DNA of 13,651 bases from the NCBI GenBank assembly GCA_023252115.1, contig JAHEXM010000014.1:1-13651 (forward strand), in the 5' to 3' direction. The position numbers and the translations under genes were made by a program. The notes beneath the pieces are model-generated. The model saw only the letters and a list, made by a program, of their open reading frames with translations. It ran no database searches and had not been told where the DNA came from. This DNA is from Micrococcales bacterium (GTDB lineage: Bacteria; Actinomycetota; Actinomycetes; S36-B12; UBA10799). The stretch's first letter is position 1. The number at the start of each line of letters is the position of its first letter. Of this stretch, positions 1 to 8,112 are shown piece by piece.

Positions 1-298
1 GCGAATACTTGCAATTGACCGTGAAAATCCCCGGAACGCTTAATGCGCGCAATTGGGCTGCTGCGCGCTTTTGTGCACGGCGGATGGCCGCCGCGTGACG
101 TTTCTTGGCTCGAAGGGCTGCCTTGCGGGCCCTGACCTTGGCAGCGTGGCTCAGGTGTGAATGGGTAGCGGCACGCTCAACCACATGAACGCTGGCCGGC
201 GTTGCTGCTGCTGCCGAGGCGAGCCCAGCAGAACCGGTCGCTGCGACTAGACCACACACCACGAGGACGCTTGCGCCAGCTCGGCTTTTCCACCACAT
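1..298 (-). CDS. Secreted protein, N-terminal part (runs off left edge)
   Basis: This is a minus-strand reading frame open from the ATG at 298 to the window edge, about 99 codons, with the 3' end missing. The N-terminus looks like a Sec signal peptide: MWWKSR, then a hydrophobic core (ASVLVVCGLVAATG), then an Ala-rich stretch with likely cleavage near residues 27-33. A strongly basic, Ala-rich spacer follows (residues about 50-80, many Arg and Lys, as in KVRARKAALRAKKRH). The visible end is VPGIFTVNCKYS. This resembles the opening of DUF1996-type secreted proteins as I remember them, where a similar Cys-x-(Tyr/Phe)-Ser stretch precedes a DDPI motif. The deciding motif lies outside the window, so this is only a suggestion. 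An in-frame ATG at 328 would add ten residues. Neither start has a strong ribosome binding site. Confidence is good that it is a gene and low on family. Confidence 0.7.
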   Translation of the reverse strand, partial: MWWKSRAGASVLVVCGLVAATGSAGLASAAAATPASVHVVERAATHSHLSHAAKVRARKAALRAKKRHAAAIRRAQKRAAAQLRALSVPGIFTVNCKYS

Positions 299-381
299 GC
301 CCCAGACTCTTGCACCTGAAACCGGCATCCACAACCGCTATCTCGGGCCGTAACCAATCCCGAACAATTCGCGGCGCCCGC

Positions 382-438
382 CCCCCAATGTGGAACAAAA
401 TGTGGCCACTATGGACGGGAAGTTCCACCTTGCGGGGG
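382..438 (-). terminator. Imperfect inverted repeat after the MFS gene
   Basis: A GTGGAAC (390-396) and GTTCCAC (422-428) pair, with an outer CCCCC (382-386) and GGGGG (434-438) pair beyond a small internal loop, lies just downstream of the MFS stop codon. The loop contains the palindrome GTGGCCAC. There is no T-tract. The position suggests a terminator of the ffh-MFS transcript, or an operator for the exported protein further left. The 152-base gap (299-450) shows nothing else convincing, and no clear promoter hexamers. Confidence 0.35.
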
Positions 439-450
439 CGTTGGTCAGTC

Positions 451-1788
451 CTAAAGCATGTATCGGAATGCGCGACCGGATCGACGATGAGCGCTAACGG
501 CGTGAGCAGCCGACTCAAGATGGCTGATTTCCGCATCACTGACAATTCGAGCACGACGAAGCGATAAGAGCGAGAACGTGGCAACTGTTGCAACACCAAA
601 GACCGCCAATGTCCACCGGGCGCCGACCAAGTTGAACATGTACCCCCACAGCAGGACCCCAATCGGACTGATCAGTGAGATAGCCAAGAAGAACGTTGCC
701 AGCTGACCGGTTCGCGAAGTCGCATCGGCGTTCTCCTCGATCAATGAAATGAGAAACGCATCCCCCGCCCAGGTCGCAGCGGAAAGCACGATGAGGAAGA
801 GGCCGAGCACAACAAGCTCGATTCTGCCGTCAACTAATCCGGCCACTGCGGCGATGATGATCACTCCGATTGCGCCCGCAACATAGCCAACGATTGAGGA
901 CCGCAATGGCTTCTGGCTGTGCAACAACCTGACCGCAACAGGTGTCAACATCGCGCCGATCGCCAGAAAACCCAACAGGAGTCCGGCTTCGCCAGCCAAT
1001 CCATGCCCTAGGTCGCGAGCTACCGGGACCATCAAGTCCCACAACGGGTAGATAAAAAGACAGGAAATACAGCCAACAATGCAAATGATCCGCAATTTGG
1101 GGCGATGTATGAGGCTACCCAGAGATGCACGCCACGGTCGAGTTACTGCGTCCGGGCAAGTAGCTGGCTCTTTGGGTCTGACGAATGCGAGCACCAGCAC
1201 CAGCGGAATGATCGCTGCCGCACTAATGAACAGACATAGCGGCAACCCCAACTCTCCAGTCGCATCAATCAAAAAACCGGCAAATGGAGCGCCGACGACG
1301 AGCGCTATCCCTGAGCCCACGGTCGACCAAGAAATCACTTTGGCTTGGTCTCCGCCGCCGGCATACGCGGCCATACTCGATTGCTTCAGAGCAAGCGCGA
1401 GACCCGCACACACTCCGGTAAAGATCGATCCCACCAATACAACCGGATAACCCGGAAGTCCGGCCACCAGCAAGAGACCTTCGATTGCAAACACGGCGGC
1501 TGCAACGATCAAACTGATCATGTATCCGCGCACAGTGCCGAATGCCCTGGCAAATCGACTCGTGTAAGGAAGTGCGATTGCAGAACCGAACGTATAGACA
1601 CTGAAAGTGATACTTACCGCCAAGCCGCCCGCTCTAATCGAATCAGCCGACCCGGCCGCAATCACTGCAATCGCCAGAAATGCAACCGTCGTACTGAGAC
1701 TAGTCAAGACATTGCTAGCGAGAAACCACGCCAGCGGCCTACTCATCCGGGCTTGCCCGGCCGCGACATTGGGTTGGTCTCGACTCAC
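451..1788 (-). CDS. Major facilitator superfamily (MFS) transporter, substrate unknown
   Basis: This 445-residue integral membrane protein has the typical MFS length and layout. About twelve hydrophobic segments can be read (roughly 18-45, 55-78, 88-110, 112-133, 155-178, 184-203, then 233-255, 265-288, 298-318, 325-347, 362-385, 391-410), split 6+6 by a central hydrophilic loop (204-232). The loop between segments 2 and 3 (SRFARAFGTVRGY) is a degenerate form of MFS motif A, and the substrate cannot be read from sequence. The GTG start at 1788 directly abuts the ffh TAG stop (1791-1789), which implies co-transcription and probably coupled translation. The in-frame ATG at 1746 (MSRPLAWF) is an alternative start that would remove a polar 14-residue leader and begin just before the first membrane segment. 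No functional link to SRP is implied by the position. Confidence 0.85.
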   Translation of the reverse strand: MSRDQPNVAAGQARMSRPLAWFLASNVLTSLSTTVAFLAIAVIAAGSADSIRAGGLAVSITFSVYTFGSAIALPYTSRFARAFGTVRGYMISLIVAAAVFAIEGLLLVAGLPGYPVVLVGSIFTGVCAGLALALKQSSMAAYAGGGDQAKVISWSTVGSGIALVVGAPFAGFLIDATGELGLPLCLFISAAAIIPLVLVLAFVRPKEPATCPDAVTRPWRASLGSLIHRPKLRIICIVGCISCLFIYPLWDLMVPVARDLGHGLAGEAGLLLGFLAIGAMLTPVAVRLLHSQKPLRSSIVGYVAGAIGVIIIAAVAGLVDGRIELVVLGLFLIVLSAATWAGDAFLISLIEENADATSRTGQLATFFLAISLISPIGVLLWGYMFNLVGARWTLAVFGVATVATFSLLSLRRARIVSDAEISHLESAAHAVSAHRRSGRAFRYML

Positions 1789-3360
1789 CTAGGCGCCACC
1801 GAGAAGCTTCTTGAAGTCATCAGGAAGTTCGTCAAGGTCTGCCTGCGATGGCGCGGATTGGTCACCACCCATGAGCCCACTGCCAGGGGCGGCATGAGCC
1901 GGTGCCTCGAGCGCAGCGGCGGCAGCATCTGCTTCTTGCTGCGCACGCTTCGCTGGGTTACCACTACGACCCTTCTTTGATTTGGGTTGCGAGTTCGATC
2001 GCCCCTTTGATTTCTTGCCGCCACCAACGCCTGGCATTCCCGGCATTCCACCACCGCCACCGGAGCGCATTTGCTTCATCATCTTTTGCGCATCGACAAA
2101 TCGGGTCAGCAGATTATTAACCGCACTCACTTCGACACCGGCGCCTTTGGCAATGCGCGCCCGACGCGAGCCGTCGATCAGTTTCGGGTTTGCGCGTTCG
2201 GCCGGAGTCATCGATTGGATGATCGCCGAAATTCGGTCGATGTCTTTGTCGTCGACATTTTCCAATTGCTTTTTGATGTCACCCATGCCCGGCAACATCC
2301 CGACAAGCTTGCCAAGGCTGCCCATCTTTTTGACGGCCTGCATCTGCTGCAGGAAGTCATCAAGCGTGAAGTCCTCACCCTTCGAGACCTTTGCTGCCAT
2401 ACGTTCGGCTTCGTCAGCGTCGAACGCTTTTTCCGCTTGCTCAATCAACGTGAGCATGTCGCCCATGTCGAGAATGCGCGAGGCCATTCGATCTGGGTGG
2501 AAGGTCTCAAACTCAGTCAGGCCCTCGCCGATCGAGGCAAACATGACGGGGCGTCCGGTTACTTCGCGTACCGACAGCGCAGCGCCGCCTCTTGCGTCAC
2601 CGTCGAGCTTGGTCAGCACGACACCGTCGAACCCGACACCTTCTTCGAACGCAACGGCGGTTGTTACTGCATCCTGTCCGATCATCGCGTCCACAACGAA
2701 CAGGACTTCGTCAGGATTAACAGCATCGCGAATGCCTCGCGCTTGGGCCATCAATTCCTCGTCGATCGCCAACCGTCCCGCGGTGTCAACGATTACAACG
2801 TCATAGCCTTGATCGCGGGCAAAGTCGATGCTGCTGCGCGCAACCTTTACCGGGTCACCAACACCGCTGCCGGGTTCAGGTGCGTACACCCCGACGCCAG
2901 CACGCTCACCCACAACCTGCAACTGGTCGACTGCGTTTGGTCGCTGCAAGTCGGCCGCGACCAACAACGGTCGATGTTCATCTTCTGTTAGCCATCGAGC
3001 CAACTTGCCAGCCAACGTTGTCTTACCTGCACCCTGCAAACCGACCAGCATGATCACTGTCGGCGGGTGCTTGGCGAAGCGCAGGCGCCGCGTCTCGCCG
3101 CCGAGGACCTCGACCAGTTCCTCATGAACGATCTTGACAACTTGCTGGGCTGGGTTTAGCGCCCCCGAAACTTCTGACCCAAGAGCCCGCTCTTTGACCC
3201 GGGCACAGAATCCTCGAACCACCGGCAGCGCCACATCGGCCTCAAGCAAGGCAGTGCGAATCTCGCGAACGGCGGCATCGATGTCAGCCTCAGAGAGGCG
3301 CCCTTTGCCGCGCAGGCCTTTGAAGGTCGACGTCAGTCGATCGGAAAGCGTGTTGAACAC
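1789..3360 (-). CDS. ffh: Signal recognition particle protein Ffh (SRP54)
   Basis: Ffh is the cytosolic SRP GTPase. It binds signal sequences and SRP RNA and docks ribosome-nascent-chain complexes on FtsY. The 523 residues read in order: N domain (about 1-95, starting FNTLSDRLTSTFKGLRGKG); G domain with P-loop GLQGAGKTT (107-115), DTAGR (192-196), TKLDGD (250-255) and the closing GEG (278-280); a Met-rich M domain (about 330-432) with DFLQQMQAVKKMGSLGKLVGMLPGMG and the RNA-binding-type SRRARIAKGAG (398-408). A Gly-rich then Lys/Arg-rich tail (435-475, SGNPAKRA) and an Ala-rich end follow, as known in actinobacteria. The GTG start fits the family N-terminus exactly and lies nine bases after the glnD stop with only a weak ribosome binding site, so translational coupling is likely. 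No SRP RNA gene was seen in the window. Confidence 0.97.
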   Translation of the reverse strand: MFNTLSDRLTSTFKGLRGKGRLSEADIDAAVREIRTALLEADVALPVVRGFCARVKERALGSEVSGALNPAQQVVKIVHEELVEVLGGETRRLRFAKHPPTVIMLVGLQGAGKTTLAGKLARWLTEDEHRPLLVAADLQRPNAVDQLQVVGERAGVGVYAPEPGSGVGDPVKVARSSIDFARDQGYDVVIVDTAGRLAIDEELMAQARGIRDAVNPDEVLFVVDAMIGQDAVTTAVAFEEGVGFDGVVLTKLDGDARGGAALSVREVTGRPVMFASIGEGLTEFETFHPDRMASRILDMGDMLTLIEQAEKAFDADEAERMAAKVSKGEDFTLDDFLQQMQAVKKMGSLGKLVGMLPGMGDIKKQLENVDDKDIDRISAIIQSMTPAERANPKLIDGSRRARIAKGAGVEVSAVNNLLTRFVDAQKMMKQMRSGGGGGMPGMPGVGGGKKSKGRSNSQPKSKKGRSGNPAKRAQQEADAAAAALEAPAHAAPGSGLMGGDQSAPSQADLDELPDDFKKLLGGA

Positions 3361-3369
3361 GCGCCCACG

Positions 3370-5748
3370 TTATCCGGTTGATTCGTCGGGTGCGTCAGGC
3401 GATGGCGGATTGACCGTCGCCTCCCACTCGGAGTTCAGGCGAGCCAGCAATGCCTGGGTAACTCTTTGCCCATCGTCTTCAGTGATCGGCATACCCGGCT
3501 CGTTTGCTAGATAGAAGACGTCGACAACATCAGACCCAAGGGTCGCCACCCGCGCTGCGTCGATCGCAACTCCCTCGTCAGTGATTGTCGACGCGATCGT
3601 GAACAGCAATCCAGGTGCATCGGCAGCACGGACTTCGAGAACAGTCGCTCGTGCAGAAGCGTCTTTAACGATGATCACCTCAGGCGGCGGGGGCGTGGGT
3701 GCATCCGCGCGCCGATACGCACGTTCTCGCTCCAGCAATTTGGATCGGATGTCGATGCGACCTTTTAGGCCGAGCTGAATGTCCTCGCGCAAGCGCTCGA
3801 CCTCAGGCGGCGTTCCAAAGGTTGGTTGAACAGCCCACACAGTCACAGCGCGCGTTCCGACGGTTTCGGTTCGCGCTGAACGTACCTCGAGTCGATTGAT
3901 CGCCAACACACCCGCAACGGTTGCTAGCAGTCCCAACCGGTCATCGGTGGCCACCGTGACTTCAAGAGCACCGGCTCCTTCAGCAATCAACACTTGTACG
4001 CCCGAACCATCGGCAAGAGCTCGCTGCGCTTCGGACAGAGTTGGGGGATCCGGCGCGGGCGCACCAACGAGAACGCCCCTTGTTCGTGAAACCAGTTCCT
4101 CAACAAGCGACGCTCGCCATGGAGTCCACGCCAAAGGTCCGGTAGCCATTGCGTCGGACTCCGTCAGTGCATACAGCAATTCGAGCATTTCGCCGTCGCC
4201 AACTATGTCGGCCACGGCCGCCGCAGTTGCCGGATCCGATAAGTCCCGACGCGTGGCCATCTCGGGAAGCAACAGATGATGTTCAACCAACGATTCGATG
4301 ATCGCCGAGTCGGCCGCGTCAAACCCAAGTCGCGGGGCAATCGTGCTGACGAGCTCAACACCAACCGCTGAATGGTTTCCACCGCGCGCCTTGCCGATGT
4401 CGTGGAACAGCGCACCCACATGCAGGAGGTCAGGCCGGGACACGCGACGTGAAAATTGAGTTGCATTTACTGCTGCTTCGATCGAATGCCGATCAACGGT
4501 AAAGGTGTGCACCGGGTTGCGCTGCGGTGCACTACGAATGGCTTCCCATTCGGGAATTAGCCAGGTGATCAATTCGGCTTGATCTAACGCTTCCCAAACC
4601 GGAAGCGCCGAACGTCCAGCTCCCAGCAAGGAGACCAAGGCGTTGCGCGCACTAATCGGCCACGGCTGAGGCATCGGCGCGGACTCCGCCGCAAGTCGTT
4701 TTACCGCGTGAGTGCTGAGCCGGAGGCCAGCTTGAGCAGCGGCAGCGGCCGCACGCAGAACCAGAACAGGATCGCGATCAGGTCTTGCATCAACGGCGAG
4801 TACGGCTTCGCCGTCCTGAACCACCACGCCGTCGGCAAGCGGCGCGCGATCGGGGCGCCCAGACGAACGCAGGCGTCGTAACGGTCCGCGACGCTTTGAC
4901 GCCGTGATGCGTTCAACTCGATGCCAAGCTGTATCGGATGCGTAGGCGATAACCCGACCGGCAGTTGAAACTCGGCGCAGCAACGCATCGGCGTCCGCGT
5001 AACCAAGTAAGTCTGCAACTGGACCCTGCTCCTGCAACATCAATTTGTCCGAGTGGCGGCCCGTCACTTGATGCAACGCATCGCGCACGTCGAGCAGGAC
5101 TTCGGTTGCGCTCGGTACAGACGTGTGGTCAGTGCTGATGACCGAAGACGCCTCGATGGCTCGAAGCGCGGTGGCGTCCCGAAGCCCGCCATAGGATTCT
5201 TTGAGATCGGGCTCAAGAAGGTGCGCCAGTTCTCCATCGCGCGCCATCCGAGCTCGCACTGTCATTCGCATGTCGTCGAATCGTTTCGGTGCCAATGCGC
5301 GCCAGTCTTCAAATACCCAGCCACGCAGAGTGGCAGTCAGCTCATCATTGCCGGCAACCGGTCTGGCGTCGAGCAAGCCCAACAGCACTTTTAGGTCTCT
5401 TCCGGCGAGCCGCCGAGCTTCCGCTGTAGTTCGCACGCTGTGATCAAGGCGAACGGCGCCGTCCCACATCGGGTACCAAATGCGATCCGCAACGCCCGCC
5501 ATGTCGACGCCGCCTGGATGCAGGAGGAGCAAGTCCAGGTCGCTGCCGGCCACCAGATCACCCCGGCCATAGCCACCCACCGCAACTATTGCGCAGCCTT
5601 GCGCTGCAGCGCCGGAATCATCGAACAGCGCACTGACCCAGTCGTCGGTTAACGACGTCAGCGCTCGACGACGGGCCGGCCCGGGTCGCATCGACCCATT
5701 GAGTAATTCACCGCGGGCTGCGACGTACGAAGCGGTGAGGTCAGACAC
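3370..5748 (-). CDS. glnD: PII-modifying nucleotidyltransferase GlnD (bifunctional, HD and ACT domains)
   Basis: GlnD modifies PII (GlnK) at Tyr51 when glutamine is low and reverses this when glutamine is high. In studied actinobacteria it adenylylates rather than uridylylates. With the GTG start the protein has 792 residues. Domains: nucleotidyltransferase with GGYGRGDLVAGSDLDL (about 58-73; the G-G then D-x-D site is intact); a helical linker with the family motif EPDLKESYGGLRD (about 179-191); an HD phosphohydrolase domain with RNPVHTFTVDRHS (411-423) and HVGALFHDIGKARGGNH (443-459); and two C-terminal ACT domains (about 595-650 and 702-760), the glutamine sensor. I chose GTG 5748 because GGGAGGT lies seven bases upstream; the in-frame ATG at 5769 has no ribosome binding site. 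The gene is 309 bases downstream of glnK and nine bases upstream of ffh. Confidence 0.95.
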   Translation of the reverse strand: MSDLTASYVAARGELLNGSMRPGPARRRALTSLTDDWVSALFDDSGAAAQGCAIVAVGGYGRGDLVAGSDLDLLLLHPGGVDMAGVADRIWYPMWDGAVRLDHSVRTTAEARRLAGRDLKVLLGLLDARPVAGNDELTATLRGWVFEDWRALAPKRFDDMRMTVRARMARDGELAHLLEPDLKESYGGLRDATALRAIEASSVISTDHTSVPSATEVLLDVRDALHQVTGRHSDKLMLQEQGPVADLLGYADADALLRRVSTAGRVIAYASDTAWHRVERITASKRRGPLRRLRSSGRPDRAPLADGVVVQDGEAVLAVDARPDRDPVLVLRAAAAAAQAGLRLSTHAVKRLAAESAPMPQPWPISARNALVSLLGAGRSALPVWEALDQAELITWLIPEWEAIRSAPQRNPVHTFTVDRHSIEAAVNATQFSRRVSRPDLLHVGALFHDIGKARGGNHSAVGVELVSTIAPRLGFDAADSAIIESLVEHHLLLPEMATRRDLSDPATAAAVADIVGDGEMLELLYALTESDAMATGPLAWTPWRASLVEELVSRTRGVLVGAPAPDPPTLSEAQRALADGSGVQVLIAEGAGALEVTVATDDRLGLLATVAGVLAINRLEVRSARTETVGTRAVTVWAVQPTFGTPPEVERLREDIQLGLKGRIDIRSKLLERERAYRRADAPTPPPPEVIIVKDASARATVLEVRAADAPGLLFTIASTITDEGVAIDAARVATLGSDVVDVFYLANEPGMPITEDDGQRVTQALLARLNSEWEATVNPPSPDAPDESTG

Positions 5749-5755
5749 TGCACAT

Positions 5756-5762
5756 ACCTCCC
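5756..5762 (-). promoter_or_regulatory. Ribosome binding site that fixes the glnD start
   Basis: GGGAGGT on the minus strand ends seven bases before the GTG at 5748. It lies inside the longer reading frame that begins at ATG 5769, so it argues that the seven extra residues (MEWEVCA) are not translated. Confidence 0.75.
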
Positions 5763-5847
5763 ACTCCAAATGGCATCAGTTCCCGACCCTACTTTGCACT
5801 TTGACGCGCTGACCTCGCCATATGCCTTTCGCGTAGCGAGCAAGCCG

Positions 5848-5904
5848 CGCGAGTTCGTTAGGAACAAGCGAGCGAAGCGAGTCGAAGTTCCTGACGGATT
5901 CGCG
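5848..5904. repeat. Long imperfect inverted repeat, REP-like
   Basis: Arms 5848-5865 and 5887-5904 (18 bases each) are complementary at 15 positions. In a plus-strand transcript the other three form G-U pairs, while in a minus-strand transcript they are mismatches. The 21-base loop contains GCGAGCGAAGCGAG, a motif type often seen in dispersed intergenic palindromes. It could be a repetitive extragenic palindrome, a terminator, or a leader structure of the glnD mRNA. There is no T-tract. Confidence 0.55.
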
Positions 5905-5940
5905 TGCGCGCAGTTCTCGCGGAGCAATCAGACGTGACTC

Positions 5941-5983
5941 GGCCTCCAGGTTCGCCGGTCGGGAGACTGCGAACCTGGAGGCC
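5941..5983 (-). terminator. Perfect 15-bp inverted repeat, likely terminator after glnK
   Basis: GGCCTCCAGGTTCGC (5941-5955) pairs perfectly with GCGAACCTGGAGGCC (5969-5983) around a 13-base loop. This is the strongest hairpin in the window and lies about 75 bases downstream of the glnK stop. Neither side carries a real T-tract, but actinobacterial terminators often lack one. The likely effect is to end or attenuate the amtB-glnK transcript before glnD. A protein-binding site is the alternative. Confidence 0.6.
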
Positions 5984-6039
5984 TTGTCACCCGGCGGGGT
6001 CGACCGTGCGATTTCACTGAGGAACTCGCGTCAGTCGCC

Positions 6040-6055
6040 CCCGCCGGGCGGCGGG
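6040..6055 (-). terminator. Short GC-rich hairpin directly after glnK
   Basis: CCCGCC (6040-6045) and GGCGGG (6050-6055) form a 6-bp stem with a 4-base loop, two bases past the glnK stop codon. No T-tract follows. It could protect the glnK mRNA end or act with the larger hairpin further downstream. Confidence 0.35.
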
Positions 6056-6057
6056 AA

Positions 6058-7793
<1,736 letters not shown>

Positions 7794-7798
7794 CTCCC

Positions 7799-7805
7799 AC
7801 CTCCT
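7799..7805 (-). promoter_or_regulatory. Consensus ribosome binding site of amtB
   Basis: AGGAGGT on the minus strand, with six bases between AGGAGG and the ATG, supports the 7793 start. Confidence 0.85.
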
Positions 7806-7849
7806 AATCCCCCAAAACCGGGTTGACGGGGCAACAATGCGTTTCCGCT

Positions 7850-7887
7850 GTTTCGCGATGTGACTGAGTGCGTTTCGCGGGGGTGAC
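7850..7887 (-). promoter_or_regulatory. GlnR-type operator upstream of amtB-glnK
   Basis: On the minus strand the sequence reads GTCAC-n6-GAAAC-n7-GTCAC-n5-GAAAC (half-sites at 7887, 7876, 7864 and 7854, counted from their first base). The published GlnR consensus of Streptomyces is gTnAC-n6-GaAAC repeated twice with n6 spacers. All four half-sites match, and the total of 33 bases from first to last equals three steps of 11. GlnR is the actinobacterial global nitrogen regulator and activates amtB in nitrogen limitation. Location and match make this a strong inference. Activation rather than repression is taken from the literature, not from the sequence. Confidence 0.8.
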
Positions 7888-7902
7888 GTTCTGGCTTGTG
7901 CG

Positions 7903-7949
7903 GTTTCAGTTGCGTTGCGAACTGGTACGCCGTGTTACGACCATGTTTC
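7903..7949 (-). promoter_or_regulatory. Upstream weaker GlnR-like half-sites
   Basis: On the minus strand GAAAC (7949-7945), GTAAC (7938-7934), GTACC (7928-7924) and GAAAC (7907-7903) occur at steps of 11, 10 and 21 bases. They stay in approximate helical phase with the main box. This may be a second lower-affinity site; single half-sites of five bases also arise by chance. Confidence 0.4.
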
Positions 7950-7979
7950 GAGTGATCCACATGCCCATTGAGCGGTTGC

Positions 7980-8008
7980 AAAAAGGCGCGAAACCAGCCT
8001 CTCGCTGG
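7980..8008 (-). terminator. Likely ftsY terminator hairpin with T-run
   Basis: On the minus strand CCAGC (8008-8004) and GCTGG (7998-7994) form a 5-bp stem with a 5-base loop. It is followed by TTT, six other bases and a run of five T (7984-7980). The order after ftsY and before the amtB operator fits a transcription end. The stem is short and the main T-run is offset, so confidence is moderate. Confidence 0.4.
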
Positions 8009-8019
8009 CCCTATTTGCT

Positions 8020-8078
8020 GCTTTCCGCGCGCCCCGGCCAAACACGCCGGGCGATTTGAACCGCGGGGCGCGGAAAGC
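8020..8078 (-). terminator. Large GC-rich inverted repeat after ftsY
   Basis: Arms 8020-8035 and 8065-8078 pair over 14 bp (GCTTTCCGCG, a two-base bulge, then CCCC against GGGGCGCGGAAAGC). Inside, CCCGGC (8033-8038) and GCCGGG (8046-8051) can form a competing or nested stem. It begins about 35 bases past the ftsY stop. A terminator or mRNA-end stabiliser of ftsY is the simplest reading. Confidence 0.5.
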
Positions 8079-8112
8079 GGGGCGGGAGGCGTGAAGCGTG
8101 AGGCGACAGGCC

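Larger units (their letters stand above)
5749..6057. other. 309-base gap between glnK and glnD
   Basis: There is no credible gene here; the short frames have no ribosome binding sites and no recognisable product. It holds three inverted repeats (listed separately: 6040-6055, 5941-5983, 5848-5904), three copies of AGCGAG (from about 5835 to 5880) and the glnD ribosome binding site. I saw no convincing -35/-10 pair for glnD and no GlnR-type half-site pair. The gap is unusual because related actinobacteria often have amtB, glnK and glnD close together. Confidence 0.6.
7794..8112. other. 319-base gap between ftsY and amtB: terminator and regulatory region
   Basis: There is no credible gene here. 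From the ftsY side it holds an inverted repeat (8020-8078), a small hairpin with a T-run (7980-8008), scattered GlnR-like half-sites (7903-7949), a complete four-half-site GlnR-type box (7850-7887), an extra GAAAC (7845-7841) and the amtB leader with its ribosome binding site. No good -35 hexamer is visible for amtB. CATTGT (7839-7834) is a possible weak -10, which would suit an activator-dependent promoter. Confidence 0.65.

Noticed and set aside
1982..2991. Long plus-strand open frames (up to 306 codons) opposite ffh
   Set aside because: They are antisense to a full-length, unmistakable ffh, have Ser/Arg-rich compositions typical of shadow frames, and lack ribosome binding sites.
5749..5769. 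ATG at 5769 as the glnD start
   Set aside because: It has no ribosome binding site, and the good GGGAGGT site for GTG 5748 lies inside this extension.
8046..8068. GGTTCAAATC on the minus strand, resembling a tRNA T-loop
   Set aside because: The flanking bases do not form a 5-bp T-stem, and no anticodon arm or acceptor stem can be built around it. It lies within the inverted repeat after ftsY.
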